Source: JACMJP01 sp046160675
GTDB lineage: Bacteria; Bacteroidota; Bacteroidia; Chitinophagales; BACL12
Length of the DNA stretch: 8,350 nucleotides
Direction: 5' to 3'
Assembly: GCA_046160675.1 (NCBI GenBank)
Contig: JBJXHH010000244.1
Span: 1 to 8,350 of the forward strand
Shown here: in pieces, positions 1 through 5,697 of the stretch
How the letters are laid out: the number at the start of each line of letters is the position of its first letter
How positions within the stretch are numbered: the stretch's first letter is position 1
Program-made: the position numbers and the translations under genes
The notes under the pieces: model-generated
What the model saw: only the letters and a program-made list of their open reading frames with translations
Database searches by the model: none
What the model was told of the DNA's origin: nothing

Positions 1-152
1 AATACTGTGATTCCGCCTGCTATCATCAACCCCCATCCGGCGTATTTCCAAACTATAGGCAATACACGGGCAATGGCCTCAGGCTGCCACCAGTACAACA
101 GGAATAAAATGAGTTGAATACCTACCAACAGATAGTCCGTAAACTTCTTCAT
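1..152 (-). CDS. Partial N-terminus of a small integral-membrane protein, function unknown
   Basis: Reading the minus strand from an ATG at 152-150 gives 50 open codons, starting MKKFTDYLLVGIQLILFLLY, before the window ends; the C-terminal part is missing. Two hydrophobic stretches are visible. One covers about residues 7-22 and ends in a Trp-Trp pair; the other covers about residues 36-50 and is Gly/Ile-rich (GWGLMIAGGITV). A charged and polar linker lies between them (QPEAIAR). This is the pattern of a polytopic inner-membrane protein with its N-terminus at or close to the first membrane helix. No Shine-Dalgarno sequence precedes the ATG, as is usual in Bacteroidota, and a promoter match lies 15 bases upstream, which supports this start. 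The opening faintly resembles isoprenylcysteine carboxyl methyltransferase-like membrane proteins, but the diagnostic C-terminal region is out of view, so no function is assigned. It is transcribed divergently from the macroglobulin gene. Confidence 0.6.
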   Translation of the reverse strand, partial: MKKFTDYLLVGIQLILFLLYWWQPEAIARVLPIVWKYAGWGLMIAGGITV

Positions 153-167
153 TGCAAATATTTTTGT

Positions 168-197
168 CAAATTTAACTGTTCTGAGTTTCCAGCAAA
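168..197 (-). promoter_or_regulatory. Bacteroidota-type promoter candidate for the leftward membrane-protein gene
   Basis: On the minus strand, TTTG (197-194) is followed after 18 bases by TAAATTTG (175-168), an exact match to the TAnnTTTG -7 element used by the primary sigma factor of Bacteroidota, with a plausible spacing to the -33 TTTG. The predicted transcription start would leave a very short leader, only about 10 bases before the ATG at 152. That is short but possible. The match is seen in the sequence; activity is inferred. Confidence 0.5.
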
Positions 198-207
198 GTA
201 GAATTCA

Positions 208-231
208 TTTCTAAAAAATATTTTTTAGAAA
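208..231. repeat. Perfect 24-bp palindrome in the divergent intergenic region
   Basis: The half-site TTTCTAAAAAAT (208-219) is followed immediately by its exact reverse complement (220-231), with no spacer. It lies just upstream of the -33 element of the leftward promoter candidate and about 75 bases before the macroglobulin start. It could be an operator for a dimeric regulator, or an A-tract/T-tract element that bends DNA or acts like an UP element. It is a poor terminator candidate, because the arms are almost pure A/T and both neighbouring genes read away from it. Confidence 0.6.
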
Positions 232-249
232 AACACAATAAGTAGATCA

Positions 250-281
250 TTTGATTGCGTTACAATGTTAATTATTTAACA
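250..281 (+). promoter_or_regulatory. Weak promoter candidate with an overlapping inverted repeat, upstream of the macroglobulin gene
   Basis: A TTTG at 250-253 could be a -33 element. At the expected distance downstream there is only an AT-rich stretch with a poor match to TAnnTTTG. That stretch falls in an inverted repeat, TGTTAA (266-271), 4-base spacer, TTAACA (276-281), which has the form of a small operator. A repressor bound there would cover the predicted -7 region. The inverted repeat is directly visible; its role and the promoter itself are weak inferences. Confidence 0.25.
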
Positions 282-307
282 ACTCACAAAACCAACCACA
301 ACAATGT

Positions 308-3300
308 ATGAAACCCCGATCGTGTAGTGCAGCTCTTGTGCTGCTCTTTTTGTACTCATGCACACTTACTGACAGTAAGCTCATCGCCATCAAAAACACA
401 AATTTTAACGAACAGATCCAATCCACTCAAAACCTCGAGTTCGTTTTCAACAGGAATTTATTCGCCGACAGTATGACGAACCGCTGGGTGCAGGAGGAAT
501 TGCTTGTATTCGACCCGCCAATGGACGGCATGTGCCGAATCACTGGAGTCGACAGGATTGTATTCTCCCCTTCCCGGCCGTTCAGGGAAAGTGAGCAGTA
601 CATAATCCGGCTTGGCAAAGGCATTTACAAACACACGAATGTAAGGCTTGCGCTGAGTGAAAAAGACTGGCGAGTGCATACACCGTTATTAACTGATGCT
701 ATAAGTAACCTGTTCTGGACGAAAGACGATGCAAACGGGCAGGTGATACTGAACGCCGAACTTACATTCAGCGCCACTGTGCATGCAGATTCTATCGCAA
801 AGAAACTGGCTGTACAGTTTAGAAATCAGCCGGTTCCGACAGTAGTCACAACTGCAGGCATAACTTCTAAAGTGAACATACTTATGAGGAACATCAGCCC
901 GCAAAAAACTGATGACAAGCTACAGATCAGCATTGCTGAAGGTATTTCGTCGCCGGGGAGTATTTATAAAACTGATAAAAAGATTGTGCTGGAAGAAACA
1001 TTGCCGTTCATCGAGTATGTTGAGATACGAAGCATGGAGCCTGAGCATAATGGATTCAGGGGTGTTATAAATGTTGTTACCAACCAGCAAATTGCAAACA
1101 CAAATATCCAGGATGCTATCAGCATCAAACCGGAGATTGTGTTTCATGCTGATAAACTTGCAAATGGTTTTTCAATATCAAGCGCTGAATTTGACCCGCT
1201 GGAAAAATATACCATCACTATAAAAGAAACCCTGCTGGGAATTGCCGGGGGAAAAATGCCCGATGCTTACTCTGAAACCATTGCATTTGCTGAGCTTGAG
1301 CCTATGCTTCGCTTTGCGAACAGCAACGGGAAATACCTGAACAGCCGGGGTAACAGAAACCTCGCCATTGACATTGTGAATGTTTCTGAAATAAAAGTTA
1401 CTGTTGCAAAAATTTATGAGAATAACATTCTTTCTTTTTTGCGGAGGGAAAATGAAGACTCCTGGGGAGGTAATGAATACTATGATGATGATGAATATTA
1501 TTACAGCCGTTACAGGGGGTTTTCAAAAGCAGGTAACTACGGAACTGACATTTTTGAAAAAGTGTATCAGACAAAAGATTTTGAAGGATCCGGTTTTGCA
1601 AGCGTATTGCATCTTGACAACCTGCATCCTTTTGAAAAATTCAGCGGTTTCTATGTCATTACTGTTCGCTCAACAAATGACCAGTGGCTGGGTGAATCTA
1701 AGATCGTTTCAGTGAGTGATATTGGTTTGATAGCAAAAACTGGAAATGATGAGATCACTGTGTTCGCAAATTCCATTCAAACGGCAACTCCCGCAAGCGG
1801 GGTACAAATTCATTTTATCAGCAGGAATAATCAAACCCTGAAATCAATAACTACCAATGCTGATGGTGTTGCAACCTTCACAGGAGTTCAGAAAAATTTC
1901 GGAGACTTTGAAGTAGCGATGATCACTGCTGTAACTGGCAATGATTTTAATTTTCTTCCTTTTGATAACACAGCAATTGAAACTTCAAGGTTTGATGTTG
2001 GCGGAAAACGAATGAACGCCAGTAACTATGATGCATTCCTTTATCCTGAAAGGGACCTCTACCGTCCCGGTGAAACAGTACATTTTACAGGCATTGTGCG
2101 GGATTATAACTGGCGAACAATCTCCTCACTCCCCGTAAAAATAAAAATTCTTACCCCGGGTGGAAAAGAATTCAAATCCATCAAAAAAAACCTGAATGCA
2201 AACGGCGCATTTGAAGCCGCAGCAGAAATGCCGCAAAGTTGTGTAACAGGTTTGTACAGCATTCAGTTGTACACAGTTAATGACATATTGCTTGCAACAC
2301 AAAATATAAGTGTTGAAGAATTTATGCCTGACAGGATGAAGGTTACAACATCGCTTAACAAAAAAGAATTTTTACCGGGCGATGAAGTCGCAACAACTAT
2401 ACAGGCGGATAATCTTTTCGGCACACCTGCTGCCGGAAGGTCATGGAGTTGTGATATGCATTTGAGGCGGAGTTGGTTCAGCTCAAAAAAATACCCCAAC
2501 TATAGTTTCAGCATGGAGAATAATACTTCCCTGCAATCAAACTATACCTCGGGTATAACTTCAGAAAACGGTACTGCCAAAGCTTCTTTCACACTTTCCA
2601 ACGGATTAGTTGACATGGGAATTGTAGAAGGAACTGTTCTTGCAACGGCATTTGATGAAAGCGCAAGGCCCGTGTACAGCGCACAGGATTTTAAAATTTA
2701 TACACAAGATGTTTTTTACGGCATCGGCAATTTTGATAGCTATGTCGGTACAAAACAAGTTATAACCATACCTATCATAGCGCTGGATAAAAATGAAACC
2801 CTGGTTCAGAAAACAAAAGTAAAAGTTGATATTATCAGGGATGAATATCTTACTGTAACAGAACGGCACAATGGTTACTATCGCTACAGGTCAAACAAAT
2901 CTTCAGTAAATGTATTGAGTGAGATCATTGAGATCAACGGGCAATACAACCTGAAATTTATTCCTGAATTCAGCGGGGATTATGTAATTCGCCTTCGCAG
3001 GCCGGATGGAATTGCTTACATTGAACAGCATTTTCATGCCTACGGCTGGAGTGATACCAGGTCAACTTCTTTTGAAGTGAACACAGAAGGCAACATTGAT
3101 ATTATTCCTGACAAGGAAAATTATAAAACAGGGCAAACAGCGAAGTTGCTATTCACAACTCCGTTTAATGGAAAAATGCTGGTGACGGTAGAGACCAATA
3201 AAGTTGCTCAATATTTTTATATCAATACAAGTAAAAAAACAGCTACACTTGAACTACCTGTAACAGACAAACTACTGCCGAATGTTTTCGTTACTGCAAC

Positions 3301-5695
3301 TTTATTCAAGCCGCATGATGATACTCCAATGCCCCTGACTGTTGCGCATGGCATTGTTTCACTAAAAGTTGACAACGTCTCTAAAACTATTCCTGTTAAA
3401 ATAACAGCTGAAAAGAAAAGCAGGAGTAACAAAAAGCAAACTGTGAGCATTCAAACAGCGCCGAACGCTGAGCTCACTGTAGCTGTAGTAGATGAAGGCA
3501 TCTTGCAGGTGAAAAATTTCAAAACTCCCGACCCCTACAGTTTTTTCTACGGAACAAGGGCCTTACAGGTGAATTCCTATGATATGTACGCTTATCTCTA
3601 CCCTGAAGTTATAGGCAAAAAATTGTTGACAGGTGGAGACGAGGGTGGTGGAAGAATTAATCCTATGCTTGCGAAAAGAGTGAAATTGGTTTCTTATTGG
3701 AGCGGCATTATTAAAGCTGATGGAAACGGAAAAGCAAAATTCAGTTTTGACATCCCGCAATTCAGCGGCGACCTGCGGGTGATGGCAGTGAGCTACAAAA
3801 GCGATCAATTCGGTTCTGCAGTAGAACACATAAAAGTTGCTGACCCGATAGTTGTAACTACTTCCCTGCCCAGGTTTTTAAGCCCCGGTGATACTATATC
3901 TATTGCTGTTACATTAGCAAATACTACAGAGAAAGAGGCCTCAGGAAATGTTTCCTTGTTGCTTACAGGGCCTGTTAAGATGCTGAGTAGAACATCAACA
4001 ACATTCACTGTAAATGCAAACAAAGAAGCGAGGGTTGAGTTTAAAATTTGTGCAACAAATATGATAGGTAATGCTGAGGTACACACAAAAGTTGAGGCGT
4101 TGAATGAAATTTTTAAGGAGAATATAGAGATAAGCGTACGCCCCGCAGCCTCCCTGCAAAAACAATCTGGCTATGGAGAAGTTCTTGCAGGAAAGAGTTC
4201 AACCGTTTCGTTTGCAAATAATTTTCTCCCTGAAGGCAGCAATGCAAAACTCATCATCAGCCGTTCACCTGTAATTCAGTTCTCTAAAAATTTAGATTAC
4301 CTGATCGAGTACCCCCATGGCTGTGTTGAGCAAATTACATCAGGCGCATTCCCGCAAATTTATTTTTCTGATCTTGTGAAAGATCTGTACGGGAAGGAAA
4401 ACAAAAACCTTGATCCGGCCCATAATGTACAGCAGGGGATAAATATTTTACAAAGCATGCAGTTGTATAACGGTGCTTTGAGTTATTGGCCCGGCGGAGG
4501 TAGTGAAAGCTGGTGGGGCAGTGTATATGCTTGTAACTTCCTGGTAGAGGCTAAGAAAGCCGGTTATGATGTTGATGAAAGGGTGATTGATCATATTTGC
4601 GCTTACATGAAAGAAATGCTGAAGCAAAAAAGGAATTTCCAGTACTTCTATAATGATAGTAAAGTAAAAGAGATTGCCCCGAAAGAAGCATTCTATTCAT
4701 TGTACGTTCTTGCGTTGGCAGGGAAAGCTGAAATCTCAACGATGAATTATTACAAAGCGAACCCAAGTTATATTCCGCTGGATGGAAAATACCTGCTTGC
4801 GGCAAGTTACGGATTAGCCGGCGATATGAAAACGATGCAAAAGATCTTACCTACTGAGTTCACCGGAGAAGAATCAGTGCAGCAGTTTGGAGGCAGTTTC
4901 CACTCTCCTATTCGGGATCTTGCAATTTCGCTGAATTGCCTGCTGGAAGCTGACCCTGAACATGTTCAGATTCCGATGCTGGCAAAACAACTCAGCCAGA
5001 AAATGCAGGCAGCAAAGTACCTGAATACACAGGAGAATGCTTTTGGTTTTGTTGCGCTTGGGAAAGTCAGTCGCAGATCAAAAGACAGTAATGTTACAGC
5101 AACCATCAGATCTGATGGAAAATCAATTGCCGAATTTTCCGGGAAAAACCTTGTGATAAGTGATAAGAATTTGCTGAACTCCAAAATAGAAATAGAAGCA
5201 AAAGGAACAGGGCAATTGTATTATTTCTGGATGATAAGCGGGATTACCAGAGACGGTTCATTTAAACAGGAAGATAGTTTTATGACTGTTAGAAAAAAAT
5301 TCTTTGATCGCTGGGGGCATGAAATAACCAATCTGAGATCAATAAAACAAAATGATCTTGTAGTTGTAAAGATCTCTGCGAAAGCGAATACTACTGTAGA
5401 GAATGTTGTAATTACTGACATGCTTCCGGCTGGTTTTGAGATTGAAAATGACAGGTTGCGACAGGTTTCTTTGCTAAACTGGGTGAAGGATGGCGGCAAA
5501 TGCGCCTATGAAGATATAAGAGATGATCGTATCAATCTCTATTGTGATCTTTCTTCTATCACCTCGCATTACTATTATATTGTCAGGGCAGTATCTCCGG
5601 GTGTATACAGGATGGGACCTGTGATGGCGGATGCAATGTATAATGAGGAATATCACAGTTATAACGGCGCAGGCTGGGTTCAAATTAACAGGTGA
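308..5695 (+). CDS. yfhM: Bacterial alpha-2-macroglobulin lipoprotein, thioester-containing (YfhM/ECAM type)
   Basis: Predicted periplasmic, membrane-anchored protease trap of 1795 residues; E. coli YfhM has about 1650. A lipoprotein signal peptide ends in Leu-Tyr-Ser-Cys, with Cys18 the likely lipidated residue. Domains in order: several N-terminal macroglobulin (MG) domains (about 25-460); an MG domain starting near 471 (DIGLIAKTGN); an A2M_N/MG2-type domain around YPERDLYRPGETV (579-591); a bait-region domain from about 922 to the conserved VVDEGIL (1060-1066); a short Gly/acid-rich bait-like segment (GGDEGGG, 1109-1115); the A2M domain from YWSG (1130-1133); a thioester domain of about 1320-1640 with YPHGCVEQ and the CVEQ motif at 1339-1342; and a C-terminal MG10 domain from FDRW (1666-1669). 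In the family, bait cleavage causes collapse around the protease and the Cys-Gln thioester crosslinks it. An acidic, Tyr-rich insert lies at 383-402. The residue after the lipid Cys are not an acidic cluster, which argues against surface export. The start is the only in-frame ATG giving a signal peptide; no Shine-Dalgarno is present. The reading frame is intact. The stop overlaps pbpC, suggesting one operon. Confidence 0.95.
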   Translation: MKPRSCSAALVLLFLYSCTLTDSKLIAIKNTNFNEQIQSTQNLEFVFNRNLFADSMTNRWVQEELLVFDPPMDGMCRITGVDRIVFSPSRPFRESEQYIIRLGKGIYKHTNVRLALSEKDWRVHTPLLTDAISNLFWTKDDANGQVILNAELTFSATVHADSIAKKLAVQFRNQPVPTVVTTAGITSKVNILMRNISPQKTDDKLQISIAEGISSPGSIYKTDKKIVLEETLPFIEYVEIRSMEPEHNGFRGVINVVTNQQIANTNIQDAISIKPEIVFHADKLANGFSISSAEFDPLEKYTITIKETLLGIAGGKMPDAYSETIAFAELEPMLRFANSNGKYLNSRGNRNLAIDIVNVSEIKVTVAKIYENNILSFLRRENEDSWGGNEYYDDDEYYYSRYRGFSKAGNYGTDIFEKVYQTKDFEGSGFASVLHLDNLHPFEKFSGFYVITVRSTNDQWLGESKIVSVSDIGLIAKTGNDEITVFANSIQTATPASGVQIHFISRNNQTLKSITTNADGVATFTGVQKNFGDFEVAMITAVTGNDFNFLPFDNTAIETSRFDVGGKRMNASNYDAFLYPERDLYRPGETVHFTGIVRDYNWRTISSLPVKIKILTPGGKEFKSIKKNLNANGAFEAAAEMPQSCVTGLYSIQLYTVNDILLATQNISVEEFMPDRMKVTTSLNKKEFLPGDEVATTIQADNLFGTPAAGRSWSCDMHLRRSWFSSKKYPNYSFSMENNTSLQSNYTSGITSENGTAKASFTLSNGLVDMGIVEGTVLATAFDESARPVYSAQDFKIYTQDVFYGIGNFDSYVGTKQVITIPIIALDKNETLVQKTKVKVDIIRDEYLTVTERHNGYYRYRSNKSSVNVLSEIIEINGQYNLKFIPEFSGDYVIRLRRPDGIAYIEQHFHAYGWSDTRSTSFEVNTEGNIDIIPDKENYKTGQTAKLLFTTPFNGKMLVTVETNKVAQYFYINTSKKTATLELPVTDKLLPNVFVTATLFKPHDDTPMPLTVAHGIVSLKVDNVSKTIPVKITAEKKSRSNKKQTVSIQTAPNAELTVAVVDEGILQVKNFKTPDPYSFFYGTRALQVNSYDMYAYLYPEVIGKKLLTGGDEGGGRINPMLAKRVKLVSYWSGIIKADGNGKAKFSFDIPQFSGDLRVMAVSYKSDQFGSAVEHIKVADPIVVTTSLPRFLSPGDTISIAVTLANTTEKEASGNVSLLLTGPVKMLSRTSTTFTVNANKEARVEFKICATNMIGNAEVHTKVEALNEIFKENIEISVRPAASLQKQSGYGEVLAGKSSTVSFANNFLPEGSNAKLIISRSPVIQFSKNLDYLIEYPHGCVEQITSGAFPQIYFSDLVKDLYGKENKNLDPAHNVQQGINILQSMQLYNGALSYWPGGGSESWWGSVYACNFLVEAKKAGYDVDERVIDHICAYMKEMLKQKRNFQYFYNDSKVKEIAPKEAFYSLYVLALAGKAEISTMNYYKANPSYIPLDGKYLLAASYGLAGDMKTMQKILPTEFTGEESVQQFGGSFHSPIRDLAISLNCLLEADPEHVQIPMLAKQLSQKMQAAKYLNTQENAFGFVALGKVSRRSKDSNVTATIRSDGKSIAEFSGKNLVISDKNLLNSKIEIEAKGTGQLYYFWMISGITRDGSFKQEDSFMTVRKKFFDRWGHEITNLRSIKQNDLVVVKISAKANTTVENVVITDMLPAGFEIENDRLRQVSLLNWVKDGGKCAYEDIRDDRINLYCDLSSITSHYYYIVRAVSPGVYRMGPVMADAMYNEEYHSYNGAGWVQINR
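3629..3685 (+). other. Bait-like segment of the macroglobulin
   Basis: Residues 1108-1126 lie between the conserved YDMYAYL region that closes the bait-region domain and the A2M domain beginning LVSYWSG. The segment is rich in Gly (GGDEGGG) and then basic (AKRVK), so it should be flexible and exposed. In this family the protease-sensitive bait sits at this place. The exact limits, and which bonds are cut, are inferred from position and composition only. Confidence 0.45.
4322..4333 (+). other. CVEQ internal thioester motif
   Basis: The codons encode Cys1339-Val-Glu-Gln1342 in the context YPHGCVEQITS. In thioester-containing macroglobulins the Cys and Gln side chains form a reactive beta-cysteinyl-gamma-glutamyl thioester. 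Its presence places this protein with the PBP1C-linked type (YfhM) and not the YfaS-like type that lacks the motif. Confidence 0.9.
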
Positions 5696-5697
5696 TG
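5692..5697 (+). promoter_or_regulatory. Stop/start overlap coupling the macroglobulin gene to pbpC
   Basis: The sequence GTGATG contains the macroglobulin stop TGA (5693-5695) and the pbpC ATG (5695-5697), sharing one base. A GTG one codon earlier (5692) is in the same frame and could also initiate. No Shine-Dalgarno is evident, so reinitiation by terminating ribosomes is the likely route to pbpC translation. No room is left for a separate promoter between the two genes. Confidence 0.7.

Noticed and set aside
208..231. The intergenic palindrome as a transcription terminator
   Set aside because: Both flanking genes are transcribed away from it and the stem is nearly all A/T, so it would be a weak hairpin. 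An operator or structural role fits better.
2183..2190. Run of eight A within the macroglobulin gene, a possible phase-variation tract
   Set aside because: The frame is intact through it and AAA/AAC Lys-Lys-Asn codons are normal in this base composition. One moderate homopolymer is not evidence of phase variation.
3563..4086. Two overlapping minus-strand open frames opposite the macroglobulin A2M domain
   Set aside because: The plus strand carries strongly conserved family motifs here. The antisense frames lack start-site context and any recognisable domain.
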